DNA from: Scilla litardierei
Taxonomy: Eukaryota > Streptophyta > Magnoliopsida > Asparagales > Asparagaceae
Reading direction: 5' to 3'
Length of the DNA stretch: 64,000 bases
Assembly (NCBI GenBank): GCA_030789695.1
Contig: CM061138.1
Coordinates: forward strand, 15,014,214-15,078,213
Below the pieces are notes generated by a model, which worked only from the letters and a program-made list of their open reading frames with translations, was not told the origin of the DNA and made no database searches. A program made the position numbers and the translations under genes. Shown here in pieces: positions 24,201 through 39,200 of this stretch (position 1 is its first letter; each line of letters begins with the position of its first letter).

Positions 24201-27200
24201 GTGCATTAGCCTGGAAAGGAAAAGAAAAGAATACGTTTAAATGTCACCACATGCCACACAGTCAGTCCAAAATATGGAATAAGGACAAACAGGGACTAAT
24301 TGCCACATGCTCTCAGCTTCCCCTGAAACTTTAGGAGGCAGGAAGCGAGGTTTACACTAATGTCTTTCCTAGAAATCTGCCGGAAATTCAACTTTGGGCT
24401 TGAGATTTTATATTTATTTTTACTCTATTGGTGCTGGTTTCTTCTTCTTCTTCTTATTCTTTCCCTTTTTTGAATGGTGTGGGGGCGAGGGTATGTGTGA
24501 ATGAGATGGCCTGGACTTTAGGATTTACAACTACAATCAGAGGCAACTTTTACTAGAACCCCGGAATTTGTAACTACTTCAGCTATGGATATGCCTATAT
24601 GAAAACTTCATGTGGCCAAGGAAACAGGATATCACATCACCTTCTTTATTCTAGAAAATTTCATGTATGATTACTTTATCTCTAGGCACAGAAATATGGA
24701 AAGGGAGGAGCGGTGACGGAGGTTAGCATTCTCTTTCGCACGTTGCACAAACATGCATGCGTGCATGCGTAAATGCCTTAGCTCGGCCAAAAAGATCTAA
24801 AGCTGGAGGCAACTTTAAGGCTAATTTTGACAAACTACATTTGTCTTTCACGGTTTTCACACAAATATTACCTTACCTTGAACTCCTTAAACTATAGAAT
24901 GTTACCATATTGACGTAGGACAAAAGGTGAAAAGATGATGAAAAATTAGGGAAGAACAAACTAGGGATTTGATATGGGTTTAGGCGTTTCACCATGGGAA
25001 TTTTACGATTACAGACTCCAACACTTTGCACACAGAGATTCTTCAAATAATACGCTCAAACAACCAAGCACACTCTCACGCCTCTCACGCTTAAGATTTC
25101 AATTGGCAAAAAAATTTACACGACTCTAATTTTTATTCAATAACTCATTTCCTAACACATCCGACGTGGGACTAAAAATATTAAAATAAGAAAATAACAA
25201 AAAGACTCAAACTCTGACAATATACTCAATTAAAAACTTAAATAAAATAAAAAAAGACTCAAATTGATTTCAAATTGGATCCACATTTTTTCTTTTCGGT
25301 GCTAAGAACTTCACCATTTGATGAATGATGATAATAATATCACTACTAGTTAAAATAAAGCAATCAGCTCCACGGAGGCACTTGTGAAACATGATTAATG
25401 AAAGTTGATGGGTGTCTGTTATTAAGCTCGCGTGAAATATTCAATCCAATCACATTAGGATCATCACTCGGTAGAGCTCGTCAAGAACATGTATGATGCA
25501 TACAAAGCCTTCTTATTGGTTTTAAGACGATCCTCTCTGGGCCAGCTTTAAGCATCTCGCCATTCATAATTGTAAATTCATGTAAATTTTTAATTGATTC
25601 TTCAATAGACTTGTAAGTGTCATTGTTAATTGCAAGAATTTCTTAAGTCTTGGGATGCACGTACTTAAATGATGTGTAAAATGATCAAAGAATGCAGTAT
25701 GGATAAGATAAAGGCCTAAATTTAATGAATTCTAAATCACATGATGAAGTATTTGAGTTAGTGTCTTACTATGGGTCAACTCATTCTTTTGATTTACAAG
25801 TATGCTCTTGAGTTTACTAAGGATCAACATAATTTTCGTTTCTTGAAATATAAACGTGTATATGTAGGCTTTTTCAGAATGCTCAACATTTAACTTATGC
25901 AGTCAAGGCATACTTAACAGAATGTGCAGCATCCATCGACATTACATCATATGGATGCTATCTTGATAGTTTGAAGAAATATAAACATGTATATGTAGGC
26001 TTTTTCAGAATGCACAATATTCAGAATGCACAATATTAGACTTATGCAGTCAACCTAGCAAAATATATGTAGCATCCATAGGCATTACATCACATGGATG
26101 CTATCCTGATAGCTTGAAAATTGATTATGCATTAGATAATATTGGATAACAAAATATAAGTTATTATCAACTCATGTAACGCTGTAAGGTTGTGATTGAG
26201 ATTTAGCTTTTAATCTCATTTTCTTCGTAGCTGACTTGACGTCTAAATTTGTATAACTACATCCACCAATCATCATTTTAAAAAACTTTAGGTATAGAAA
26301 ACATTCGTCCTTTGCCAATCTTCATCATTCTAAATTTAGTGGTTAAACACCTAAAACATGTAAGCGGACCCTAAATTCCTTCAGATCATCTTTCCCACCA
26401 ACAGTCTCACGTAAAATGTATTCTTTCTTGATCAATCTATTCTCATCACTCATCTCTTCCATAGGTAAGCTTCTGTTAGGACACTGATGAGTAAAATGGA
26501 CAAGTCATGACAGTTAAAACATTACATTCATTTAGATTTTGTTGTAATAGCTCGCCAATGTTAAAATTTTCATGTGTTACTTTAGCGTTAATAGTTTTAG
26601 ATTTAGTTATGCTTTCATTTGACTGCTTAGGTTGCTTTCTGGCTTTAAAAGTAAGCTTTCTACTATGATGACTCTCGTGGATTCCAAATTTAATTCTAGA
26701 TTGACTGATTGTTGTATATTATCTACATTATTAGGAAGCATCTCACGTCTAATAGTTGCCCTCAACGCCAAACGAAACGTAGCAATTGCCCTCAACGCCA
26801 AACAAAACGTAGCAATGGTATCTCATGGATCTTCTTATATTTCACTCCTAACAAATATGTCATTAAACTTAGTCATGTATTCTTTCACATATATGTTATC
26901 TTGACGTATGTAGTCCATAGTCCATAGTCCAATTGTTTTAGAAGGCGAGCTTTATAGGGAGGAGGTGGATATTTTTCTTTGATTTTAATTTTCATCTCAT
27001 TCTATATTTGCATAAGTCTTAGATGCTCTTTCTTATTATCTCTTTATTGATGTCCAAAAAATCTTAGCAGATCCTATAGGTTTTATCTTAGCAAATTGAA
27101 CTTTTCGTTCGTTTAATAATTGAGACTATTAGAAGAGATGTTTTATCTTTACTAGCCAACCTGAGAAGGTCTGACAATTATGTGTTCCATGAAAGGTGAG

Positions 27201-30200
27201 AGCATCCAGGGGCGGAACCAGGATGAGATGTCGGGGGGGGGGGGGGGGGGGGGGGCAATGGCGAAAAATACAAGGCATCGGATAAATATATTAAATAAAT
27301 TCATATGGAGTATATTACATCAAATAACATTTAAACTCTCATTTAAATATATCAAAATATGCCATTTCATTCTCACCATGTTAAAATACAAAACGTCTTT
27401 CTTCCGAAAATCATCTACAATTGAATTCACGCTAAATTTTTCAGCAATTTCTTTCTCAATGTACACAAGCAAACAATCAGACAATAATTCATCTCTCATC
27501 TTGTTACGAAGTATAGTCTTGACTATATTCATTGCTGAAAAAGAACGCTCTGTAGTAGCTGTAGAAACTGGAAGTGTGAGAATAAAAGTTATCACTCTAT
27601 ACACAAGAGGATACACTTTTGCTTTTCTAGTTTTTACCAACCATTGACATAGATCAGAAATTGTTATCAATGCTTTAAAATCTGGAAGTTGTCAGACATG
27701 ATCAAAATGTTGAAATTGTATGTGCAACTGCGCCATCTCATTTCTGTAAAGTCTTGTTGGTAAAATTTCTGTACCAATTTCCAAATATCATCAATTCTGA
27801 ATGATACACACATCTCAATTGGATCTAAAGCGGAACTGAGAATGATCAATTCCACTGTGTTATCATTGAATTTGTTGTTTAATTCTTGCAACTGAGAGTC
27901 TATCACTGCATTGAAAACATCAACTTTATAATAATGTTCCACTATAATTTCATTTTGTTGATGTCGAACTCTTCCTCTTCTTGTGATATGACAAGCGCTA
28001 AATCTGGTACAGGTATATTGAGGTATATTGACTGATTCACAAAAAGATCTCGCATTTGTAATCAAATTGTTCCATCCATCATCTCTTAACTTTTGAATGA
28101 GTATCTTAGTAGATGAAATAAGATGCATTGCATTTAAGATGTCTTGAGATTGGAGTTGCAAAGCTTGACAAAGTATATTAGAAATCCATAAAACTTCTCT
28201 CATAAGATGCAAAATGAAAATAAAGTCAAAAGTAGTCATTGCCTCATACGTTGAATCTGCATCACCTCGCTCCTCGCTGAGCAGAAGTAGCTCCATCCTC
28301 AATAATGTTCAATAAAACTTCACATGTTGCACTAAATATCTTCAACAAACTAGAAATTGATTTCAAATGAGAACTCCAACGGGTATCACTGGCTCTTTGC
28401 AGAGAACCGATTTGATTAAATCTTTTTCCACTTTGAAACTCATCAATCTCAAGTAAATGAGCAATATTTGAAGCATGAGCAGCTTTTAGTTGGTCATTGC
28501 GCTTACATGATGCACCAACAATATTAATAATGGAATTTAACTTGGTAAAAAAACTGATGGACATGAATAATTTCCTTGGATGCAGCAACTAATGCCAATT
28601 GTAAATGATGAGCAAAATAATGAATATAATAGGCATGTGGACTTTCATTTGAAACCAAATCTTGCAAACCATTTCATTCTTCACGCATGTTACTTGCACT
28701 ATCATAACCTTGTCCTCGGATAGATTAAACATCAAGATTGTATTGAGAGAGCATCGAAAAAAATCCCTTCTTTCAAAATTAATGCTGCGGTGTCTTTGAC
28801 ATGAATAAGCCCAAAAAAGCGCTCTTGAATGTAGTCATCTTTGTCGACAAATCTCAAGACAATTGATATTTGCTCTTTTTAGATTCATCCTGAGCTTCAT
28901 CAACAATTAAACAATTCTTTGAATCGCCAATTTCTTCACGAATATCCTTTCTCACTTTAGTTCCCAATACATGCAAAATTTGTTTTTGTGTTTTTGGTGA
29001 TGTATATAATGCATTTCGTGGAGCTTTATCCAAAACCGCTGCTACTTTGTCATTATAAGAGGCGATGAAACTCAACAAATTCTAAAAAGTTTCCACGATT
29101 ACTTGATGACTTAGACTCATCGTGGTCCCTAAAATAGCAACCTTGAAATGAAAGCCACCTATCTGTCTCAATTGAAGCTTTCAAACGAAGTCTGTTTTCC
29201 ACGACTTCCTGTGATGTGAAGTTCTCAAAACTTCTCGCGATATGAGATGACTGATTCATAAGGTCTGCACATGCTTTCTCCGCATTTCTATGAGGTGAAT
29301 TGAGATCTTTTCCAACATGGACCAAAAGTGCACAATTTTTTCCATCATTCACCTTTTTCCATGATCGAAATCCGTTAAGAGTGAATGCATCGGATCCGGA
29401 AGGTCCATTTTGTTTATGAAATAGAAAGCATGGCATCTGATGTAGGAGAATATTCTAACCAAGAAGAAAAAAGTTTAAACCATGATGCTTGAAAACTTCG
29501 TGAGTATTTTTCACCTGATGTTGGATACTTAGAAAGTGTACACTGATAAGGACCAGCTTTAATATAAGCTCTTCGAACTTCGTCGCGCTTCTCAATTGGA
29601 TACTTCCATATTTGTGGTCGTAATCCCGGATCACGTTCTAATGTGTTGATATCAAACTCGGCATCGATTTCAACTCTTTGAAATTTTGGAGCAGGATCTT
29701 CAGAATGCACATGACTCTATCGATGGAGTTTCAATACTTTTTCTTTTAAAGAATGAATCGATTGTTGTTGACTTTTTCATCTAAAAAATAGGATAAAGTA
29801 TGGATAAGCCGATCTTAAACAACAATCAATATCAAAGTCGAATGACAACAATAAATGATGAAATAGACATTAAATTTATTAGAAATAATTACATTCTCAA
29901 TGTGAACATCTAATTTCGACATCTAACTTTAAGAACTAAGCACTGCCCGATATTGACACTAGTTGCAAACACAATTCTATTTTTTCCTACAAAAACAACA
30001 GATTTTGCTGCAATTGACAATTTGACATTATTATTTAAACATGAAAATGCACCATTTTGAGCATAAATCATGAGTAGTCCGTTTACTCATCAGACCATCA
30101 GAAATAAAACGTAAAATCAAAAAATTGCTCATCGAAGTAAAATCCAAAGACAGAATCAGCCCAGAATGAGAGCATGACGCGACAATAGCGTGCCCTAATT

Positions 30201-33200
30201 TTCAATCTAAGTCCAAAGAGGGAATTTTAATGGATTAATCACTGAAAGTAAACAAAAGGAAAAATCAGAAACAAAATGAATAATCAGAAATTTGCTCACC
30301 AAAATTTCAAAGAGATGAGAATCGAGATAGCTGATGCGATGCAGGAAGTTGTGCAGCGTCCATTGGTGACGTAGTCGAAGACTTGAACACATGTATGCCC
30401 CTGATATGTTCATAAAATTAAATGATTTGCCAGACACCAGTGTAATGGTACCTATTTTCAACCGTGACTAAACAATTAATTCAAAGAACATGCCGTAATG
30501 CAAAAAAAAATCGTATTTTTAATTTTGTAAATGCACTCTTTAGGCTTATTTAACAGCTCAAACAGTTGAAATTGTTGCATTGACTGTATAATTGGCAATT
30601 AGAAACAAAAATTACATTGATGTGGCACTGTGGCAGAATAATTATCACCGAAAGGGTGATTCTGAAGCAGATCATCAAGTCGAATTCAAACAAAAGATCA
30701 TCCAATCAAGCATAGCTTTAATTCTATACTGAACGCTATTCTTAAATTGAAGGCTTGAAGCTAAATATCTCAAATTAACTGGCACAATTTGTTAAAGTAC
30801 AAAAAAAATTCTTTTATATTTGCAAGACTCCATAGCTTGGGAACTCAAAATGGTTCTAGACCTACCCACTTTCAAATCCACCGGAAGCAAAAAAATAGCA
30901 ATAATTCTCTCAAGTCTCAACCATTGTCTCAGCGATGGAGTTTTGTCGTAGAATGTTGGCTCGAGTTGCTTATCGGAACGCGCGGTGGTCGATGGAGTTG
31001 CTGACTGCTGGCTCGAGTTTTAGATCTTGACGACGATGAGGGAACATGATTATTACCAAATTGTGTCTTGCGACTGAGCCGTCGAGGAGCGACCGAACGA
31101 GAGCTTTGCCCTAATTTCTGATTTGGGATTTTCTCAAGGGTTGCGTGACTTGCGTCCTGCGACTGCCAGTTGCAGCGGTCAAGATTCTTAAGGCTGATGT
31201 TTTCGTTTTGCAGCGGACCAGCGTTTTCGATTTGCAGGGCCTCAAGGGATTAATATTTTAGAGCCATTGGGATTGGGTCCAGACTCCAGAGGCCAGAGCA
31301 AACAACATTTCGTTTAGAAAATTAAAAATTTAGAGGGGGCCCACGTTTGGACGCATCCATTAAAGTTGAGACAAAGTTGTGTAGTGTAGTTTTTTAACTC
31401 AAAAAAATTTGGGGGGGGGGGGCACTCCCCCAATCAACACTTGCGTCCGCCCCCTGAGAGCATCGATTCTAATCTTGCCTATGATGTCATATTGCTCAAA
31501 GTTATTCTCAAAATTGTCATCTTGTCTATTATTCTGATGTCTATTGTTCCTATTTCTAATCATTCTATATCATCTTTATCGTCAAATGTGATTTGTGCTT
31601 CTTCTTTAAAGTTTTGTCTTGTTTAAGATTATTTTCTATGGTTTCTAGACAATCTTCTTTTCGGTTTATGTCAGCATTAAGTTTTAAGACCATCTTTTGA
31701 AGTTAACTTTTGAAGTCGACTTTTGTCATTCATATCTGATCCTATAATTTTACTATTGTGTAACAACATGCAATGTCAAATAATCATACGAATGCAGATG
31801 CAAATCCTAAATATAAACTATATGTGTGCGTTAATTATGCAAATAAATAATAAAATCATAGGGTTTAAATATATATGCTCAAAATACAGTTCTAAATAAG
31901 TTGTTGTAACCAAGGTTTGAGGTTTCGGTTTCGGTCTCGGTATCGCTCTCCCGAAAATTTAGGTTTTAGTATCAGTATCGCCCGTTTCAGCGGTTTCGGA
32001 AGTGAGTTTCGGGTTCGTATCGATAATTTAAAAAATTGTAAGATACATGTAACTAACAATATTAATTAAAATTTGTTATCAATAAGATAATGGCAAACTA
32101 ATAAAGATAATTTGTAACGTATTATATAATTATGAACAATATTAGTTAAAAATATGTTATTCACGTTAACCATATTAGTTAAAATTTGTTACTAATAAGA
32201 TAATGACGAACTAATAAAGATAATTTGTAACTTATAATATAATTATGAAAAATATTAGTTAAAAATATGTTAGTCATGTTAACCATTTAGTTAAAAACAC
32301 ACCCTCGTCAGTTACAATATGACAAACTTGTAAATAATGCGTAATATGTTCAGACAAATGTAGGGTGTGAATAGCCTGTCCATATCTTATCTTTGGGGTT
32401 TTAGAGAATTTTTATTTAATTACACATTCTTCTTCCTCTGTCTTTGACCGATACTGAACGGTATCGATCAGTATTGGTCGGTATCGGCCGAAACTAACCG
32501 ATACCGTTCAATATCGGTCGATGCTGAAACTGACACCTAGTTTCGGTCTCGTTACCCATCGAGAATGAAACGATACTGCCGATACCCAAGGGTGTCGGTC
32601 GAAACCTCATTCCTTGGTTGTAACACAGATTGAGACTAGAAAATTATGCAATTATCGACAATGATATCAAATAATCTAATCAAAATTAAATAGATTTTTT
32701 TTTAAAACTTGACAATTATAGTTTTTGTTGACATTAGGAGTTACTTGGAGTAAAGATTAGCTTTTGATGAATCACGTAAGATTTCTATTGCTTGTAGAGA
32801 TTTGATCCAGATGATTATGTCAAAAAATTCCATGAGAAAAAACTCAAACGACAGCTGAGAAAACATCAAAATACGCTCAAAAATACAATTAGAAATGTTT
32901 ATGAACTCTAGTAGAGAAAATACGAAAAATTCCTTAAAAAGGAGAAGCTGCACTATAGCCTCTGGCAGTTTGGCTCAGTTAACGATTAGTCTGAGCCGTT
33001 GATTTATTTGCAGCTTAGTCGGTTAAAGTTGGCTTGGGTTGACTTCGATTCGACTCGATCGGCTAGGGCTAAGCTGACGATTAGTGTGGGCCCGGTTGCT
33101 ACTCGGTCAGCTTAAGTTGGTTCGATTAATATTGTCAGCAGTTGATATCAGCTCGGCTTGGCAGCACGGCTTAACGTCAAAAACAGCTTGGCAGAACTGA

Positions 33201-36200
33201 TATTGTCAGTGGTCGATATCAATAGTGTTGCTGCTCGATTAATAGTGTTGCTACTCGGTCAGATGATTATGTCAAAACATTCCCTGTGAAAAAATCAGAC
33301 AGCTGAGAAAACGTCAAAATACGCTCAAAATACAATTAGAAATGTTTCTGAACTCTAACAGAGAAAATACGAAAAATTCCTAAAAATGAGAAGTTGCACT
33401 ATAGCTCTGGTAGTTTGGCTCGGTTAACAGTTAGTCTGAGCCGTTGATTGGTTAACAGCTTAGTCGGTTAAAGTTGGCTTGGGTTGACTTTGCTTCGACT
33501 CGATCGGCTTGGGCTAAGCTGACGATTAGTGTTGGCCCGGTTGCTACTCGGTCAGCTTAAGTAGGTTCGATTTATATTGTCAGCGGTTGATATCAGTACG
33601 GCTTGGCAGCACGGCTTAACATCAAAAACAGCTTGTCGGAACTGATATTGTAGCAATTAATGTTGATCAAATTTTCGGTTGATTTCACCATTGATTCTCA
33701 ACGGCATTGGGCGCTACAGCTTCACCTTAAGATGGCAAGTCTCTTGGGTTGGTTGGCTGGGGCTGCCGACGTAGGCGACTGGTGATTTCTCTATATATTG
33801 CATGTAGCAGCGACAGGAGGCGGCATCGGTTGGATATGGGTTAAGGATGGCAACGGCGATTGCATAATGCGATGCTGGTGATAATGAGGGCTGTCGATGG
33901 TAGCGGTGGGGGTTTAGGTTAGGGTTAAGGTTTTAAGGGGAGATGAATAGTGTTTTTTTGTTTTTGTTTTCTTTTCTGATTAATTTTCTCTCTTTCCCTT
34001 TCAAGTTCTTCTTTTCTTGATTTGTTTGTTTCGTTTTTAATTTTTTTGTTTTTGGATCTAAAACTTAAATCAACAGAAAAAAAAATATAGGAGGATGATG
34101 AATGCAAGAAAAATATGAAAAATTTCAAGATTTTGTTCTGATACCAATTTGGCGCAGATGAAAGGTGGAAAGATGATGTGAAAAAAATTATTGAAGAAGA
34201 AACTATGGATTTGATAGAGTTTTAGACATCTCACTATGAGAATATGATGATTATCGACACCAATACCTCGCACATGGAGATTCATTGAATCTCACGTCCA
34301 CGCAACCAAGCCCACTCTCGCACATCTCATGCTCAAGATTTTTAATTAGCAATCAAAAGTTTACATAATTCTAATTTTATTCAATATATCATCTCATATC
34401 ACATTAGATGTGGGACTTAAAATACTGAAATAAGAAAATAACTAAAAAACTCAAACTCCTACAAAATACTCAACTAAAAATTAAAAAAAGATTACAATAA
34501 ATTTAAATTAAATCTAAAAAAGACTGAACTCGAATTCAAATTGGATCCCCATCACATATACTTCTTCTAAATAACTACTCTATGTTAAATCTATGTTATG
34601 TCAGTTAGCATGTGCACTCACATGACTTTTATGATATATTTACCCTTTAGAGGACACATTAATTTTAGGGTGTTGGTTTTAGGGCTGAGAGGGATTGGTA
34701 GGTTATTTCACCTTTGTCGTTGGTCGCGTTAGAGTGGAAAATAGGGAAAAATGAAGTAAATGATAGTACTATTCTGTAATTTAATAAGTTGATGTGAGCA
34801 TTGTAGGAAAATAATGAAAGATAAATGTAGTTTTGTGAAAATCAGCCCAACCTCAATATAAGTTCAACAAGGAGTAAGTTCTTAATTTTTGTGGGATTTC
34901 TTCCAGAGATGGGTAGAATATTTAAATTCATCTTTTGATTGGACTATGATTTAATCTACTGATGGGAAACTGTTTTCTCTAGAATTTTTCTTGAATTTAA
35001 TATTCATTTTCCATAAGAAGCTGATGTTGATACTATGTTTTGGTTCTACAATGTCTAACAATTTGACACTTATTTCTTCCCTTCTTTTTTCTGTGTTCCA
35101 GGACTAGGATTTTTGACGTCTCTGTTATTTGTTTTTCTCATTGGTATATTTGTTTCATCATGGCTGGGTGCTACTCTTTTCTGGCTTGGTGAATGGTTTA
35201 TAAGGAGACTGCCCTTTGTGAAGCACATTTATTCAGCGTCTAAACAAATCAGCACTGCCATTTCTCCAGGTATTAATTTTCCTTGTGAAAGGTTTAACCG
35301 TGTTTCTATGGTACAAAGTTTAATTACCAAATTTTCCTTGGAGAATAAAATAGCACAAATGCTATGAGTTATATACATTTGGTAGTTTCATTCTGGCTGA
35401 GTGTGTCATCTTTTGCATTTATTATATAAGCTAACTGTCTATGTTGTAACTGGAGATTAGGAATCCATGGTGTCAGAGGAGAGAAAATATTGAAGATGAA
35501 GGAAAGCATGTTTGAATTCTAGCACATCCTTTCAAATTGGAGTATATATGTCGATCATGTTTACCTTGTTGCATAAAAAAGAACACTTTAGGTGACATCA
35601 GATAATTAGAAAAGCACCAATAGAAACAAAAGAACCAATGGTGGTAGTAATTGAAAGCTCATAGGCAACGACAGTCATGTAGCCTCTAGGCAATAACAGT
35701 TGAAATTTGTAGACAGTAGCAGTAAAAAACCCATAGGCAATAATAATCGGAACCCGTAAATATATAATAGTTACATATTACCAATACTTTGTTGAAAATA
35801 ATGATACTAAACACAAGGGTCTTATAACAGCGAGCATTTTTGGTTGTCTGATCCGGTTTGGAACCAAATTAAAGAATTTGAATCCGGGTCAATTTCTTAT
35901 TGGGTTTTTGGGGTTATAACTTAATTAGCCCTAGATTAAAAAGTATTAGAGAGATCTTGTTCTTGGGTTGCAAGCTGTCAAAACGGGTTACTGTAGCTAC
36001 AGTAACCTGAGCCCAGTTTTGTTGGTTCAATCTTCTCCAAAATTGAAGAGTATGGCTTGGAAACATTTGTAACCCAAGTGCCTAAGTATTGTAATTCTAT
36101 TTAATACAAGGTGATAGTGATCTCTCCAACCATCAATTTGGTAGAACCAGTATAAATCTCGATGTCATCAGGTGTGTTCTGTCATGTTCTCTCGATTTGC

Positions 36201-39200
36201 GATCTATTATTTTCTTGTTATTAGGTACGAAATTGTTGTAGGAGTGGAGAATTGTCATTACCCTTAATTATTAATTCACGATCTTTTATGTGGTATTTAT
36301 TTGATTTGTTATCTCAATTCCAACAAGTGGTATCAGAGCTTTGGTGATTAAAATAGAGATCAAGGTGATGGTAGAAAGTTCTCCTTGAAGCAATACAATT
36401 GGAGGGGTAATGAGTTTATATTCATATACGAATGGATCGTATGCGACAATTGGAAGTTCGCAATACAAAATTGAGAAATTCGATGGAAAAGAGAATTTTG
36501 AAAGGTGGTAGTATAAGATGAAGGCTATATTGAGAAAGGATCGGATACCTCGAGTTATTTATGATATTTAGATTTTATCAGAAAGTATTATGGCAAGAGA
36601 GAAGATGGAGGTGGAAGATTCAACCATGTCGACTCTTCAGTTAAGCGTATATCAGATGCGGTTATATTCTAGGTATCTAAAGAGACAACGGTAAAGGGCT
36701 TATGGGAAAAGCTTGAAAAGCTTTACTTGAAGAAATCACTCACCAACATGTTACTTATGCCAAAGACGTTCTTCATATTTAAGATGAGGGATGGTACTTC
36801 ATTGAAGGATCACTTAGATGCATTCAATATACTTGTGATGAAAATGAGGGCGATTGGGTTAAACATAGAGGAGCGTGAGGCCAATCGTACTTCTATCGTT
36901 GCCAGAGATATATATAACATTTGTTAACATCATGATTTATAGTTGTGATATATTGAGTTTGAGGATGTCAAAGCAGGCCTTTATAGTGAGAAGTCATGAG
37001 ACAGGATGGCAAGGGTTGGTGTGAATGAAAAGTTACATAGTCAAGGGCTGTTTGTTACATGTAAGAGAGGAAGATGTGATTGAAAAGATGGAAATAATGA
37101 CAGAAGATGTTCTAAGAGCATGAAGCCACGAAACAGGTGGAGGTCAAAGTCGAAGCCTAGAGATACTACGTGTTGTTTGCAAGAAAATCGGTCACTTGAA
37201 GAATGAATGCCCAGAGAGAGAAAAGGATAAAGCAGAGATGTAGGCTTTTTCATCAATTGTAGTAGCTAAGATGGAGGAGATGGTGAGTTTGATGTGTTGA
37301 TTGCTTGCTCATCAAAGTCTAGGAATCATATATGGATTATGGATTTCGGTGCATCCTATCATATAACACCAGATATGAGTTGATTCACTACATATGAGAG
37401 TAGAGGAGGTTTAATTCGTACGGGAAATGATGCTGTGTGCCGAGTAGTTGGCATTGGTACAGTACGTGTCACACTCCACTTTCAGGTGTTGTGACTGTTA
37501 TTCATGCTATTACATGTCCTGCTATTTACCAGTGAAAACAAAATATGAAAAGTATTAATGTACAAATGTAAAACATACCTGAAGAATGATATCAAAACTA
37601 TGCTTACTACAGTGTAGACTGAAGCTAAATCACAAGCATTGAATTCTCCTTGTGTACCTAGTCGGCACCTAATGAGAACAAATAATGTGCACTGCTAGCT
37701 TAGAAGTAGATTATATCTAATTCATGCATACAGTTTATGTACGAAGCAAAATAGCAAAATAGTACGAGTCATGTAAGAGTGAACTATAGAACATGGTGAA
37801 ACAAGTTACGTACATGTTAAAACATTTAAAAGACAATAAAAGTAAAATATCGAACTGAACTATAACATGTTATGAGTGTAACAAATTGCAGAAAAGGTAT
37901 GCATATAAGTTTGCAATTATTTACTGTAATTGTAAATATGCCATGTAAATATAAAGTTATACCAATCCTAAGTTGACTCATATTGGAGAGTACGATATGC
38001 AACTCGAAGACCTTCTTGTATCATGTGGAGCTATCCGAGCCGAGTTCGTCCGACATAACAGGTCTCGGTCGTAAATGACCAGGTCGGAATAAAAACAAGG
38101 GACTCAGGATCAATCCGATATAACAGGTCTAAGTCGTGAACGATCGGGTCGAAACAAGAACATGAAAGGAATCTTACCACAGAATTCAAAAGCATGGCTC
38201 CAGTCGGTCCAGTGCACTTTAATACGAGTTACCTCAAAACCCCGTGAGTTAAGTGTAATGTCTTTTTATTATCCTGTGGGGGTGTTGAATACAGTATTTC
38301 AGGGACTGGATTGTAATTACTATTGTTTTGTTTTCATGTCATAAATTGGTGTCATGTTCGGTGTCATGCCCAATATTGTATCTGAGATTGTAATGGTTTT
38401 CATATAATCTTAAGAAGAGAGATTCTTGATGTGGTTCCCATGGGTTCAAGAGGTGGCCCTTGGTATTCCGTGGCACTTCGTCTCATGTAGCTCTTAATTT
38501 CCAACATGGACATATACAACATCAAGGACTTGTAATCGGTGTATGATATTTCATGAACAGATACAATATCAATGGCATGCACAATATCCAATGAACAATG
38601 TCAAGAGCATGTATAATTTTTGATGATCAAATGTAATATTAAGAGCATGAGTTCGGTGTACAATATTCAATACATTTGGTAACAATGGGTCATGTAATTT
38701 GGTCATAATTGTTGTCATAGTTAGTCGTGATCAGATTGTGAACATGTGGTAAATGGACCATGTAGAAAGAACTTTTCAATGTAATGTCATTTTGTAACAA
38801 GAACTACGTAAATGAAACATTACAGTACTAACATATGGCTATTCAATTGCAGTATCAGATGTGAATGTCATCTATGGTGTCACTTAAGTTTGTAAAATCA
38901 TGTTGTGGAGAGTTATATAATAGGGCCATCTCTTGTAGTTTATCATATAGTCCTTGTAATCTAAATCAAGTAATTTCAATAAAGATTCCAACACATATCA
39001 TTAAATATAAAATTGAAGATCATTTTAAAACTGAAGTTTTAAAGTTGCAAGGAAACTAGAAAGCACATGAGATCAGATTCACAATTTTGGTATCTTAAAA
39101 TAATCTATAGTTTACCAGCACAGTGTGGGGTTGTCGTCATAGCAAAATACACAGTAACTAGTCCCAGTCCCAAACTAAAACCCAAGTCCAGAATCACAAC

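Larger units (their letters stand above)
24911..34554 (-). mobile_element. Ty3/gypsy-type element in LIKE-COV intron 3, hosting an hAT and a MITE
   Basis: LTRs are 24911-25285 and 34150-34554, flanked by perfect 5-bp duplications CATAT (24906-24910 and 34555-34559). On the minus strand TGGTATCAGAAC (34135-34146) follows the right LTR, as an initiator-Met-type primer site. Internal minus-strand text gives a gag core (QFAKIKPIGSAKIFW, about 27070) and a zinc knuckle (CFNCHD, then HFTHQCPNR after a frameshift, about 26470-26560). I see no RT or integrase. Subtracting the hAT gives about 5.4 kb, so this is a gag-only derivative. Confidence 0.85.

Noticed and set aside
27231..27256. G-tract as a possible regulatory G-quadruplex of LIKE-COV
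   Set aside because: It is part of the hAT subterminal sequence and is mirrored by a G-tract at the other end. Nothing ties it to the host gene.
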